Below, one piece after another: positions 9,950-19,338 of a stretch of 64,000 nucleotides of DNA. Each line of letters starts with the position of its first letter. Position 1 is the first letter of the stretch. Source of the DNA: Enterococcus mundtii (GTDB taxonomy: Bacteria > Bacillota > Bacilli > Lactobacillales > Enterococcaceae). The position numbers were made by a program, and so were the translations under genes. The DNA lies in assembly GCF_002813755.1 (NCBI RefSeq), contig NZ_CP018061.1:1726001-1790000 (forward strand), read 5' to 3'. The notes below the pieces were generated by a model, which did no database searches, had not been told where the DNA came from, and saw nothing but the letters and a program-made list of their open reading frames with translations.

Positions 9950-10402
9950 GTTGTGTTGCCTCCTTCGTTTTGATTACATACTTAGAATAAACTGCTTTTG
10001 TAATCACTTTCATGCTTTTCTCGCATTTTAAATGAGAAGAATCTCTCATTATTAAAGCTTAATTAAATAATTACACATTTTTGCATCTTTTATTAATAAT
10101 TTCTCTTTTTTTTATACTGAAAACTCTATCAAAAAAATTTTTATTCATCAAAAAAATTTTTCTGTATATTTTTAAATCCCATTTAAATTAAGGTTGTTAG
10201 CGTTTACTTTATGTATATTATTTGTTTTTTATACACTTTTATGATCACTCATCAAATTATATTCATCTGTTTTGTATAAATCCTACATAATAACAAACGC
10301 AATTGATTTTTTACAAAATATAGCTTTTCTCGGAATGTATTATGGCTTTACAAAAGAAATAAAAGAAGTCACAATAGAATTAAAGAATAATAGGAAGCAG
10401 GG
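9950..10402. promoter_or_regulatory. arcA-arcR divergent control region
   Basis: About 450 bases, very AT-rich, no coding frame. It carries a palindrome (AATGAGA-N6-TCTCATT, 10031-10050) near the arcA side, which could be an ArgR or ArcR operator, and a cre-like site further right. Exact promoters were not assigned with confidence. Confidence 0.6.
10195..10208. promoter_or_regulatory. cre-like CcpA operator
   Basis: TGTTAGCGTTTACT matches 13 of 14 positions of the cre consensus WGNWARCGYTTWCA (only the last base differs). It lies about 245 bases from arcA and 195 from arcR. Carbon catabolite control of arginine deiminase is known in lactic acid bacteria; use of this site is inferred. Confidence 0.65.
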
Positions 10403-11110
10403 ATGTTCATGCGTGTAAATAAAATCGATTATCATTTTTCTAAACTCAGATATCAACCTGATTTTGAACACTTTACTGATGAGGAATTTGAAGAAATCAA
10501 AGAGCAGACTGTCCTACGTTCATATAAGAAAGGACAAGTGCTTTTTGATGAAGGAGATGAGCGGCAACGTTTCTATGTCTTAACAGAAGGATTGATCCGT
10601 TTAGAGCGTTATGACGAAAGTGCGACTTATTACTACTATGATTATGTCACAGCAAATAATCTCTTTCCAATGTCTGGTATTTTTGAAGAAGAACCTTATA
10701 CGTATACAGCACAAGCCATGACAGATATCGAGACTTTTTATTTTCCTGTAGCTTGTTATGAAAAAATCGTCAAAAACAACCCCAATCAATTGATTTACAT
10801 GATCCAGAAGTTAGGAAAAGTCGTTCAGATGCACGAACTACGCATTCAAATCGGCTTGACCTCCAGTGCTTTTGACCGAGTGAAACAAAACCTATTTGTT
10901 TTAAAAGAAGAATTAGGAATCCCTACAGAAGACGGTCATATATCGATACCCTATCCGATCACGTTGAAAGAACTAGCAGTCAATAGCGGTACCACTCGTG
11001 AAACCGCCGGACAGGTGATTAAACAGCTGAAAGACTCCGGCTTGGTGAATTATGACAAGAAACGGTTCACGTTTTGTAAGGAAGCAGTGACGCCGGGGTG
11101 GCGGGAGTGA
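10403..11110 (+). CDS. arcR: Crp/Fnr-family regulator of the arginine deiminase operon
   Basis: 235 residues. An N-terminal cyclic-nucleotide-binding-like barrel (about 30-130, with KKGQVLFDEGDERQRFYVL) is followed by a dimer helix and a C-terminal winged helix-turn-helix (about 175-225, LKELAVNSGTTRETAGQVIKQL). No Cys cluster of the oxygen-sensing FNR type is visible in the N-terminus. The start at 10403 follows AGGAAG; ATG at 10409 is also possible. It is divergent from arcA, where ArcR-type activators are known to stimulate arc transcription. The ligand and direct control of this operon are inferred from family and location. Confidence 0.88.
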   Translation: MFMRVNKIDYHFSKLRYQPDFEHFTDEEFEEIKEQTVLRSYKKGQVLFDEGDERQRFYVLTEGLIRLERYDESATYYYYDYVTANNLFPMSGIFEEEPYTYTAQAMTDIETFYFPVACYEKIVKNNPNQLIYMIQKLGKVVQMHELRIQIGLTSSAFDRVKQNLFVLKEELGIPTEDGHISIPYPITLKELAVNSGTTRETAGQVIKQLKDSGLVNYDKKRFTFCKEAVTPGWRE

Positions 11111-11133
11111 TTCTTTGCCATCCTCTTTTGATA

Positions 11134-11171
11134 AATAAAAAAAGAAGTAAGTAATCATTCACTTACTTCTT
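11134..11171. terminator. Terminator at the end of the capsule operon
   Basis: AAGAAGTAAGT-gaatgatt-ACTTACTTCTT followed by TTTTTT on the minus strand. The stem overlaps the wzx stop codon. The arms are also usable from arcR on the plus strand. Confidence 0.85.
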
Positions 11172-12577
11172 CTCTCTTGAATAAATGAAACAATAGGATT
11201 TGTTCTCATTACTACTGTAAAGATAAAATACAGGGTAATAGCAATTAAACCTTGTACTATATTAGTTATTAAACTTGCTTGCATAGAATTAGTCAATATT
11301 CTGGTGATAATCATCATTGCAAGTGCTGAAATAAAATAAATACTTATTCGCCGAAAATTAAAAGAAAAGTTAGTAGATTTGAGAAACGAGCGCACTCTTA
11401 CTGCAGTAACAAAGAATTCAGCCAATAAATTAGAAATGACAACTCCAAAAAAACCGACAGTTGGTAGTAAGATTAGATTACTTATAATGTTTATACCTGC
11501 ACCAATAATCACAGATTTATTATATTCTCTAACTTTACCTATAGGAATAAGGTACTGTCTTGAAACAGCCATACCTAGCGGAATAATTACTATTAAAGGA
11601 GTAAAAAACGGGATAACATTATTAATAAATAAGAACTTTTCCCCAAAAAACCATGGAACAAGCTTATCATATACAGTTAACATCCCAAACATGATCGGTA
11701 AACTAAAAAACAACTGTAGATCAATCGTTTTATCCATCAGCTCTACAATTCGCTCAACATTTTTTTTAGCAAACAAACCACTCATATGTGGAAGTAAAAC
11801 AATATCAAGTGTAGTGATGATTGTTATAAACACGGTATTTAATGTGAGTGAGTTTGTATAAAATCCAACTGCTGAAGCCCCTATGAATAAGCCTAATAAG
11901 GTCTTATTTAAATTCGTATATAAGGTAATCGCTACTTGGGGTATAAAGAATTCAAACGAGCCTTTGATGTGACTAAAACTTTTTTTTAGATTTATTTTTT
12001 GAAATGTTATATAAGGTTTGATAAAGAACCAAACTAACACTTGTGAAACAAATATACCAGCTGTTTGGATCAAAATATAGATACCTACATCATTTGAATC
12101 TTTAATAAAAAGCAGTATCAACACAAAAGTAATTATTTGAACGAATAAACTCGATACACTAGTTAACTTAAAATCTTCAATTCCCATAAAGAACCATGAT
12201 ATATCAAAAAGCACTGCTAAAATGGTTAAACTTTGAAAATAAAAATAATTACTGTTAGGTAAGAAACTGACAACAGCAATGTAGATAAAAAATACTGCTA
12301 ATGTCAATATCGCTTTAAATACAACAATTTCCCAAAATAATTTAGAGATGTCCTCTTGTCGATTATACGCAAGTGCGATTTCTCTGTTCCCATACATAGC
12401 TACACCTAAGCTAGCAACTAGTACAAAATATTGTGCGATTGAATTGGTATAGTTGAAGATCCCTATTCCAGCAGGACCTAACGCCATAGATACTATAGGT
12501 ATGGTTATAATTGGAATAACTATTTTCATTATCTGGAATATGGATTGATAAATGAAATTACGAGCTATGTTTTTCAC
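11159..12577 (-). CDS. wzx: Polysaccharide repeat-unit flippase, Wzx type
   Basis: 472 residues with about 12-14 hydrophobic helices and no soluble domain, starting IARNFIYQSIFQIMKIVIPII, typical of the PST/MATE-like Wzx family. It is expected to flip lipid-linked capsule repeat units across the membrane. A GTG start follows AGAAGGGA within the 3' end of ugd. It is the last gene of the capsule operon, and its base composition is strongly AT-rich, like the neighbouring serotype-specific genes. The presence of Wzy in the same operon supports a Wzx/Wzy-dependent pathway. Confidence 0.9.
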   Translation of the reverse strand: MKNIARNFIYQSIFQIMKIVIPIITIPIVSMALGPAGIGIFNYTNSIAQYFVLVASLGVAMYGNREIALAYNRQEDISKLFWEIVVFKAILTLAVFFIYIAVVSFLPNSNYFYFQSLTILAVLFDISWFFMGIEDFKLTSVSSLFVQIITFVLILLFIKDSNDVGIYILIQTAGIFVSQVLVWFFIKPYITFQKINLKKSFSHIKGSFEFFIPQVAITLYTNLNKTLLGLFIGASAVGFYTNSLTLNTVFITIITTLDIVLLPHMSGLFAKKNVERIVELMDKTIDLQLFFSLPIMFGMLTVYDKLVPWFFGEKFLFINNVIPFFTPLIVIIPLGMAVSRQYLIPIGKVREYNKSVIIGAGINIISNLILLPTVGFFGVVISNLLAEFFVTAVRVRSFLKSTNFSFNFRRISIYFISALAMMIITRILTNSMQASLITNIVQGLIAITLYFIFTVVMRTNPIVSFIQERRSK

Positions 12578-12581
12578 TCAA

Positions 12582-13748
12582 TCAATCCCTTCTAAAAATA
12601 TCTCTAGTATAAACTTTTTCTTCAACGTCATCCAATTCTTCATCAAATCGATTGGAGATGATTACATCACTTAGATTTTTAAAATCTGCTAGTTCAGGTA
12701 TCACCGGAAAACCTGAAAATTCCTTCTCATCTACAGTAGGTTCATATACAATAACAGAAATACCTCTCGCCTTCAGTCTTTTCATTACTCCTTGAATTGA
12801 AGAATAACGAAAATTATCTGAAGCAGCTTTCATAGTCAAGCGATAAATCCCTACAACTTTGGGACTTCTAGCTAAAATTTGTTCAGTGATAAAATCTTTT
12901 CTCGTCGCATTTGCATCAACGATTGCACCAATCAAATTGCTTGGGACACCACTATAATTTGCACGCAGTTGCTTAGTATCCTTTGGTAAACAATACCCTC
13001 CATAGCCAAACGATGGGTTATTATAATGCGAACCAATTCTAGGATCTAGTCCGACACCTTCGATAATTTGCTTACTGTCTAAACCATTCGATTCAGCATA
13101 AGTATCAAGTTCATTGAAATAAGCAACTCTTAAAGCTAAGTAGGTATTTGAAAACAATTTGATTGCTTCCGCTTCTGTTGAATTCGTCAATAGTATTGGG
13201 ACCTCATTATCATGAGCATTCTTCTTAAAAAGATTAGCAATTTCTTGTCCCCTACCTGAGTTTTCGCCAATCACGATTCTTGATGGGTGAAGGTTATCGT
13301 ACAGGGCTTTACCCTCACGCAGAAATTCTGGTGAGAATATTATCCTCTCCGTTCCATACTTTTTCTTTAATTCTTCCGTGTACCCTACAGGAACAGTTGA
13401 TTTGATTATAAAAGTAGCATCTGATCGGATTGCTAAAGCTTGTTCGATTACTTTTTCAACTGATGAAGTGTTAAAATAATTCTTCTTTTCATCGTAATCT
13501 GTTGGGGTTGCAATAATTAAGTAATCACCGAAAATCACAGCTTCTTCAAAGTCTTTGATAAAATTAATTTTTAGATTATCCTTTTTTAAAAATTCACTAA
13601 TTTCTTTATCCTCTATAGGAGAAATTCCTTGATTCAACTGGTCTATTTTTTCTGTTACAATATCATATGCTTTGACTTCTTCGCTTTGGCTTAGAAGTAG
13701 TGCATTTGCTAGGCCAACATAACCTAAACCGAATACTGAGATATTCAA
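12582..13748 (-). CDS. ugd: UDP-glucose 6-dehydrogenase
   Basis: 388 residues. NAD-binding Rossmann start [12 protein letters not shown]; middle helix with [23 protein letters not shown]; catalytic Cys in [15 protein letters not shown] near 255; C-terminal UDP-binding domain. It oxidises UDP-glucose to UDP-glucuronate (or a related NDP-sugar), so an acidic sugar is probably in the capsule. The TTG start has AGGAGG at correct spacing and overlaps the upstream glycosyltransferase stop, which suggests coupled translation. A related UDP-N-acetyl-hexosamine dehydrogenase activity cannot be excluded. Confidence 0.9.
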   Translation of the reverse strand: MNISVFGLGYVGLANALLLSQSEEVKAYDIVTEKIDQLNQGISPIEDKEISEFLKKDNLKINFIKDFEEAVIFGDYLIIATPTDYDEKKNYFNTSSVEKVIEQALAIRSDATFIIKSTVPVGYTEELKKKYGTERIIFSPEFLREGKALYDNLHPSRIVIGENSGRGQEIANLFKKNAHDNEVPILLTNSTEAEAIKLFSNTYLALRVAYFNELDTYAESNGLDSKQIIEGVGLDPRIGSHYNNPSFGYGGYCLPKDTKQLRANYSGVPSNLIGAIVDANATRKDFITEQILARSPKVVGIYRLTMKAASDNFRYSSIQGVMKRLKARGISVIVYEPTVDEKEFSGFPVIPELADFKNLSDVIISNRFDEELDDVEEKVYTRDIFRRD

Positions 13749-14536
13749 GCTCTATTCCTCCTTGATTGTTTCAATGATAAGATTCTTCTTGGTACGATTA
13801 ATGCAATTAAAGGTTTGATAATATAAATATATTGTGTTGGTGATAGCTTGAGTTTCTTAAAATTTCTATATCTAAATTTGAATTCACCAATTCTATTTTC
13901 CCAAGAAATCTTGTTATAGTAATTCTTATCTTGATAATAATAAACAAGCTTTTCTTGTATATTGAATCCCCTAAATCCATTTACATACAATCGCAAGTAT
14001 AAGTCATAGTCCTGACCTCTCACAGTTTCTTTAGAAACCCTATAGCCTTGAACACTCTCTAATGCTTCCTTTCGAAACATTACTGATGGATTAATAAATG
14101 GACTAGTTTTTAGCAAGTCATTAATTTCAGGTTTATCTTTAATTATCAACTCACCATATATACCATCTTGATCCCAAAGATAAGCATTACTTCCAACAAA
14201 ATCATATTCAGGATGATTATCTAAAAATAGAACTTGCTTTTCCATTCTTTCCTCGTGACAATAGTCATCATCATCTAGTTGCATGATATACTTTCCAGAA
14301 GATTTTTTTATTGCTTTATTACGCGTATAGGCACTTTTAGAATTTTTTTCATTTTGATAAATTTGAATTCTTGAATCTGTTTCTTCCAGTTCCTTTAATA
14401 TTTCCCATGTACCGTCTGTTGAGCAGTCATCACAAATAATGATTTCAAAATTTTGGTAAGTTTGTTTTAAAATAGAGTCTATAGCTCTTTTAATTGATTT
14501 CTCCGCATTAAATGTGGGTACAATAACACTTATCAT
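13745..14536 (-). CDS. Family 2 glycosyltransferase
   Basis: 263 residues. GT-A fold signatures: [13 protein letters not shown] at the N-terminus, [11 protein letters not shown] near 35, and the metal-binding DDD in QLDDDDYC near 90; an acceptor region with GQDYDLYLR near 185. It transfers a sugar to a lipid-linked repeat unit on the cytoplasmic face. A short hydrophobic stretch near the C-terminus ([13 protein letters not shown]) may hold it at the membrane. Start supported by AGGAGAG. Donor and linkage cannot be read from sequence. Confidence 0.9.
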   Translation of the reverse strand: MISVIVPTFNAEKSIKRAIDSILKQTYQNFEIIICDDCSTDGTWEILKELEETDSRIQIYQNEKNSKSAYTRNKAIKKSSGKYIMQLDDDDYCHEERMEKQVLFLDNHPEYDFVGSNAYLWDQDGIYGELIIKDKPEINDLLKTSPFINPSVMFRKEALESVQGYRVSKETVRGQDYDLYLRLYVNGFRGFNIQEKLVYYYQDKNYYNKISWENRIGEFKFRYRNFKKLKLSPTQYIYIIKPLIALIVPRRILSLKQSRRNRA

Positions 14537-14580
14537 TTATTTTCTCTCCTAAATTAGCTAATAACATAAAATGAAACATT

Positions 14581-15846
14581 TTATTTAACTCTTGAATTTT
14601 TGAAATAATCAGAAACTGATTTATTTGAAAATAACATTGCTAATAGAATCCATAGTATTCTCGAGTTTTGCAGAGATATACTGAAGGAAAAAAATATTGT
14701 TCCAAGAACTAATGCAACAACTATCCAGTTTTTATTAAAAAGTTCAATAATACTTTGTTTTACTAAGAATATTAAACCAACAACTAACGGACCAATTCCC
14801 CACTCCACTGCTAATTGTAAAAAGGTATTATGCGCTATAGTTGGACTACCACTTATTACTTTGGCTACACTTGAGTAATCCATAAAACCTATCCCCATAA
14901 AGTGAGTATCATTAATAAGTCTATAAGCTGTTTCCCATGCGTCTACTCTCCCTGAACCACCCTCGGTAATTGCACCACTAAAATTTTCAAATACAATGTA
15001 TATTCGTTCCAGTTGAGGAACTGATTGTGTAAATGCCAGTAAATCTGTCATGATTGAATCGAAGAATACATAAAACATAGTCAAACTTCCACTTATTACT
15101 AAGAACAAAGTTGCTAACTTAGCAGGTGACTTACTTTTTGTAAAAAATTTTTTTAAACTCAGTACACTTAACATACAAATAAAAACAATTAGACCAGTCT
15201 TTGAAGCCGATAGCAAAATTGTCGTAGGATATATAATCATTGCCAAAAAATTTGTTAGTTTTCGTTTGAATCCTTTGAGATACCAAATACAAAACCCGCA
15301 TATTTGCATATAAGCGAAATAATTAGGATCATTCATAAACCCTCTCATACGTATCTCACCAAACAATACAATAGACCGTAGAGCAGATGGGCCAATAAAA
15401 TAAATTATTAATGATAAAGTACCTAAAATCAGGCTTCCATATTTTAATCCTTTAAAAAAAAGTTCCTTTGTTTTTGGATTTATGGTCAAAACAGAAATAA
15501 AAAGAATAAAATAGAGCAAGCTGATTATAAACTTTTGAAAAGTAATAAATATAGGTATAAATGATATTGAAATATTCAACCAATTTGATATTTGCATAGT
15601 CGAAAAGAATCTCAAACTCAAGAGTATAATAAAGTATATAGTTGTTTTTTTTGTTAAATAGATTGACTTTGTCAAAAATAATAATATGATCAAAAAAATC
15701 ATGAAAACATCACTGACAGAAACATTTATACCTAGAAAAATCTGTGTGATATTTATTGTGAATCCTATCAAAAAAATAAATCTATCAATAACTAATTTTT
15801 CGTTTTTTTTTTCTTCCAATGATGTTGAAATATCTGTAAATTCCAT
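14581..15846 (-). CDS. wzy: Capsule repeat-unit polymerase, Wzy type
   Basis: 421 residues from the ATG at 15846, which has GGAGG five bases upstream; an upstream in-frame start lacks an RBS. It is a polytopic membrane protein with about 10-12 helices and a larger outward loop (about 290-345, containing GGSGRVDAWETAY and AHNTFLQLAVEWG). These match the O-antigen ligase/polymerase (Wzy_C/WaaL) pattern. It is expected to join flipped repeat units outside the membrane. Very AT-rich. Wzy sequences are poorly conserved, so the call rests on topology, the loop motif and operon position. Confidence 0.85.
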   Translation of the reverse strand: MEFTDISTSLEEKKNEKLVIDRFIFLIGFTINITQIFLGINVSVSDVFMIFLIILLFLTKSIYLTKKTTIYFIILLSLRFFSTMQISNWLNISISFIPIFITFQKFIISLLYFILFISVLTINPKTKELFFKGLKYGSLILGTLSLIIYFIGPSALRSIVLFGEIRMRGFMNDPNYFAYMQICGFCIWYLKGFKRKLTNFLAMIIYPTTILLSASKTGLIVFICMLSVLSLKKFFTKSKSPAKLATLFLVISGSLTMFYVFFDSIMTDLLAFTQSVPQLERIYIVFENFSGAITEGGSGRVDAWETAYRLINDTHFMGIGFMDYSSVAKVISGSPTIAHNTFLQLAVEWGIGPLVVGLIFLVKQSIIELFNKNWIVVALVLGTIFFSFSISLQNSRILWILLAMLFSNKSVSDYFKNSRVK

Positions 15847-15871
15847 TCTCTTCCTCCTAAAAGGATGTTGG

Positions 15872-16963
15872 TTACTCACTGTATATATCACTTATTTGCT
15901 TTATAACTATCTCTTCACCATATTTCCTTATTGATTCGCTTGCAATTTGAGCATATTTCTTTATCGGAAGATTTTCTGAGAAGAAATCACTTAGCGAGCC
16001 TATTAAATCTATATTATCGGTGAACAGTATTCCATTTTCTCCTTGAGTGATCAAATCCATATTTCCCCTTATATTAGATGCCATTACAGGAACTCCATTA
16101 GCCATGGCTTCCATAACTGAGACTGGAAGCCCTTCTCTTTTTGAAGGGAAAATAAATAAATCACTAATCTTCAATATCTCAATGATATCATTTCTATAGC
16201 CAAGCAGTTCTATTTTATGTGATAGTCCAAATTCATTTATTTGACGAATTAACTCATTTTCTAGAGGACCAACTCCACAAATCAAGTATTTGAAATTTTT
16301 ATTTTTAAATTCTCTCAATGCCTCAATTACAACTTTATGATTTTTATTATCATTAAGTTCTCCCACAGATAGAATAACTTTCGCTTCTACATCAATCCCC
16401 AATTCTTCTCTTTTTTTCACTCGATCAATAGGTTTATTACATGCTTCAAGAGGTAACCCTACACCATTTACTAAATAGACGTTCTTAGCAAAAAAATGAT
16501 CTGATGCACGTTGAAAATCCTCTTGATTTATAGTAATCAGCGTATCTGTATATCTAGACAAATATTTTTCAATCGGATAGTAAAAAAGCCAGTTTATTGC
16601 ACTTGCACCTTTATAAAAATGAAAACCATGAGCAGTATAAAATACTTTAGTTTTCAATTTTTTGCATGCTAATCGAGTAATCATAGATGCTATAGGTGTA
16701 TGGGTGTGAACGATGTCAAAATCTTCTTCATTAACAATACTCTTAAGACTTTGGTATGCAGATAAATTATATTTTGAGAATGGACTTCTACTAAACGGGA
16801 TTTGATAAACTTCAATATCATAATCTTGAAAAAATGGCTTTAGAGGTTGCTCAATTGAGCAACCAACGCTTACTTCATGCCCTTCATTAATTAACATTTC
16901 AATATGTGGAATAAGAAATGCATTTAAAGTATTAGATATTGTCGTTACATATAAAATTTTCAG
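15872..16963 (-). CDS. Family 4 glycosyltransferase with apparent non-ATG start
   Basis: GT-B glycosyltransferase: VHTHTPIASMITRL near 85, HGFHFY near 115, the C-terminal donor domain ILSVGELNDNKNH, IFPSKREGLPVSVMEAMANG and GxPVMAS. The first ATG (16897) would delete the first beta strand; upstream, in frame, the sequence reads KILYVTTISN-x3-AFLIPHIE, the usual GT4 N-terminus. An in-frame stop lies just before, so the start must be near the CTG at 16961-16963, which overlaps the preceding stop as CTGA. That gives about 363 residues. The donor sugar is unknown. Either a CTG start or a base change in an original ATG/TTG explains this. Confidence 0.82.
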   Translation of the reverse strand: MKILYVTTISNTLNAFLIPHIEMLINEGHEVSVGCSIEQPLKPFFQDYDIEVYQIPFSRSPFSKYNLSAYQSLKSIVNEEDFDIVHTHTPIASMITRLACKKLKTKVFYTAHGFHFYKGASAINWLFYYPIEKYLSRYTDTLITINQEDFQRASDHFFAKNVYLVNGVGLPLEACNKPIDRVKKREELGIDVEAKVILSVGELNDNKNHKVVIEALREFKNKNFKYLICGVGPLENELIRQINEFGLSHKIELLGYRNDIIEILKISDLFIFPSKREGLPVSVMEAMANGVPVMASNIRGNMDLITQGENGILFTDNIDLIGSLSDFFSENLPIKKYAQIASESIRKYGEEIVIKQISDIYSE

Positions 16964-17586
16964 TTTGTATCATTCCCTTCAAACTTCTCTATCGTTACGC
17001 TAGAACTTGAGCTAATACCTTCGTGTCTAATAACTTTATTGATTGTTAAAAAAAAGATTATAATATCATGCATAAATGTACAGTTTTCTACATAGTAGCA
17101 ATCATACTCAAACTTCTCTCCCCAACTAATCGCATTCCTACCCTTGACTTGCGCTAATCCAGTCAATCCTGGGCGGACGCTATGACGTTTTCTTTGATTC
17201 TCATTATATAAAGGCAAATATTCAACTAATAAAGGTCTTGGACCCACAAAGGACATATCCCCTTTTAAGATATTCCAAAGTTCAGGTAATTCGTCTAAAC
17301 TGGTTGCTCGTAGTAATTGTCCAAATTTCGTTAACCGAACATTATCAGGTAAGTAATTTCCATTTGCATCTTTTGCATCCGTCATTGTACGAAATTTATA
17401 CATGGAAAAAATGACTTCATCTTTTCCAGGTCGATCTTGCTTAAATATGATTGGAGAGCCCAATTTAATTTTTACTAAAAGAGCTACGATTAAAAGAACA
17501 GGCGATAAGACAACAAGAGCAAGAGCTGAGAAACATATATCTAATGCTCTTTTTCCCCATTTCTGATATACGCTTTTATTATTCAT
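16960..17586 (-). CDS. Initiating undecaprenyl-phosphate glycosyl-1-phosphate transferase (PglC-like)
   Basis: 208 residues, the short monotopic form: one N-terminal membrane hairpin (ALDICFSALALVVLSPVLLIVALLV), then KFRTM near 68, LRATSLDELPELWNILKGDMSFVGPRPLL near 92-120, and RPGLTGLAQVKGRN. It transfers a sugar-1-phosphate from UDP-sugar to undecaprenyl phosphate, starting each repeat unit. With the adjacent PglE/D/F-like genes the sugar is probably UDP-diNAc-bacillosamine or a close relative. Its start overlaps the aminotransferase stop by eight bases. Confidence 0.9.
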   Translation of the reverse strand: MNNKSVYQKWGKRALDICFSALALVVLSPVLLIVALLVKIKLGSPIIFKQDRPGKDEVIFSMYKFRTMTDAKDANGNYLPDNVRLTKFGQLLRATSLDELPELWNILKGDMSFVGPRPLLVEYLPLYNENQRKRHSVRPGLTGLAQVKGRNAISWGEKFEYDCYYVENCTFMHDIIIFFLTINKVIRHEGISSSSSVTIEKFEGNDTN

Positions 17587-18697
17587 GTTGTAACACTCGC
17601 TTAATTGTTTTCACGACTCGAGACAAATCTTCATCTGTCATCTTCGTATCTGATGGCAAACACACACCAGTATTAAATAATGTTTCAGCAACATTATTTC
17701 CAACATAATCATATTCTGCAAAAATTGGTTGTAGATGCATTGGTTTCCAGACAGGACGTGCTTCGATATTTGCTTTATCCAATTCATCCATAAGCATATT
17801 CGTATCCACATCTGAAAGCAAAATCACACTTAGCCAATAATTAGGTTGATTCCATTCATTTTCAGGCATGAAGGAAATGGAAGGAATGTCAGATAGTTCA
17901 CGTTTATAGTAATCATAAATATATCGTTTCTTGTTGATTCGGTCTGACAATACTTTTAGCTGTCCTCTGCCGATCCCTGCTACAATATTGCTCATACGAT
18001 AGTTATAGCCTATTTCATTATGTTGATAATGACGTGCTTGTTCCCGGGATTGTGTTGACCAAAATCGAATTTTTTCAATTCTTTCTGGATTATTTGAAAC
18101 AGCCATTCCTCCACCAGAGGTGGTGATTATTTTATTCCCATTAAAAGAATAGATACCATATTCCCCAAATGTGCCAGTATATTGACCTTTATATGTTGTA
18201 CCTAGTGACTCTGCCGCATCTTCGATCAAGGTCACTTGATATTCTTTACATATCTTGATGATTTCATCTAAATCTGCAGATAAACCGTATAAATGAACGA
18301 CAACTACTGCTTTTGCTTCAGGATATTTCTCTAAAGCGATTCTAAGTTGTTCAGGGTCCATATTCCAAGTTTCATTATCACTATCTACAAACACTGGTTT
18401 TGCACCTTGATAGACGATAGGGTTTACAGTAGCTGAAAATGTTAATGATTGACAAATCACAATATCATCTTCTCCAACCCCAGCTGCTTTTAATGCTAAA
18501 TGGATGGCTGCTGTACCTGAAGTCAATGCAGCCGCATGGTCAATCCCTACATACTCAGCCAATTCTTTTTCAAAGTTATTGACATTTGCACCAAGCGGAG
18601 CAACCCAGTTGGTGTCAAATGCCTCCTTGACGTATTCTTGTTCGTATCCTTCATCACTCATATGTGGTGATGCTAGGAGTATTCGTTCATTTTCCAT
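17579..18697 (-). CDS. PLP-dependent NDP-4-keto-sugar aminotransferase (PglE-like)
   Basis: 372 residues, DegT/DnrJ/EryC1/StrS family. Motifs: LTSGTAAIHLAL near 58, VEDAAESLG-type IEDAAESLGTTY near 158, and the PLP-binding Lys in FNGNKIITTSGGG near 185; C-terminal RPVWKPMH. It would transaminate the 4-keto product of the neighbouring dehydratase, using glutamate. Position between PglC-like and PglD-like genes makes a diamino-sugar route the best reading. Perosamine synthase-like activity is the alternative. Confidence 0.88.
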   Translation of the reverse strand: MENERILLASPHMSDEGYEQEYVKEAFDTNWVAPLGANVNNFEKELAEYVGIDHAAALTSGTAAIHLALKAAGVGEDDIVICQSLTFSATVNPIVYQGAKPVFVDSDNETWNMDPEQLRIALEKYPEAKAVVVVHLYGLSADLDEIIKICKEYQVTLIEDAAESLGTTYKGQYTGTFGEYGIYSFNGNKIITTSGGGMAVSNNPERIEKIRFWSTQSREQARHYQHNEIGYNYRMSNIVAGIGRGQLKVLSDRINKKRYIYDYYKRELSDIPSISFMPENEWNQPNYWLSVILLSDVDTNMLMDELDKANIEARPVWKPMHLQPIFAEYDYVGNNVAETLFNTGVCLPSDTKMTDEDLSRVVKTIKRVLQHE

Positions 18698-18698
18698 C

Positions 18699-19328
18699 TT
18701 AATCCCAACTTTCTATTATTTTTGCAGGCACACCCACACTTTTTGTATTGTTATGAATATCCTTAACAACTACACTTCCTGCGCCTATAATATTTCCTTG
18801 GCCAATCGAGACTTCTGGTATCACTTTAGTTCCGACTCCGATTTCATTTCGATTGCCTAATAGTGCATAACCAGACAGATTTACATTTGGATAGATTGAA
18901 TTATAGTTTCCTATCTTTGAATCATGCCCAATTGTTGAATAGATATTGAACATATTGAAATTACCTATTGTTATATCGGCTGTATAAGTTGTGTAAGGCA
19001 TCAAAATGTTCCCTATACCTAGTTGTACATTCAATCCTACTAAAGCAGTAGCATCAATCAAATTTGGAAATGTCAGATTATTATTACCTTTCAATTCCAA
19101 AAAAATTTTTTCCTTAATATGCGGATTAGCAATTCCTATAAATACAGCAATCTTTAGTTCCATTTTTGTTAATAATTCTATTTTTCCTAGCACTGGTATT
19201 CCAACAATTTTTTCATCTACCGTCTTGACATCATCAACAAAGCCAATTAACTCATATTCGGACTGTCTACTTAATAAAAAGGCGAGTTCTTTACCGAATC
19301 CTCCAGCACCAACAATTATTGCTTTCAT
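18699..19328 (-). CDS. Sugar O/N-acyltransferase, PglD/NeuD-like
   Basis: 209 residues from the ATG at 19328, preceded by GGGGGAGT; an upstream start would run into the dehydratase gene. N-terminal Rossmann-like part (AIIVGAGGFGKELAFLL), then left-handed beta-helix hexapeptide repeats (about 95-200) ending VGVPAKII. In the PglF-E-D pathway this enzyme N-acetylates the 4-amino group with acetyl-CoA. Conserved His in the TIGHDSKIG stretch fits the PglD active site. Substrate is inferred from neighbours. Confidence 0.88.
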   Translation of the reverse strand: MKAIIVGAGGFGKELAFLLSRQSEYELIGFVDDVKTVDEKIVGIPVLGKIELLTKMELKIAVFIGIANPHIKEKIFLELKGNNNLTFPNLIDATALVGLNVQLGIGNILMPYTTYTADITIGNFNMFNIYSTIGHDSKIGNYNSIYPNVNLSGYALLGNRNEIGVGTKVIPEVSIGQGNIIGAGSVVVKDIHNNTKSVGVPAKIIESWD

Positions 19329-19338
19329 GACACTCCCC

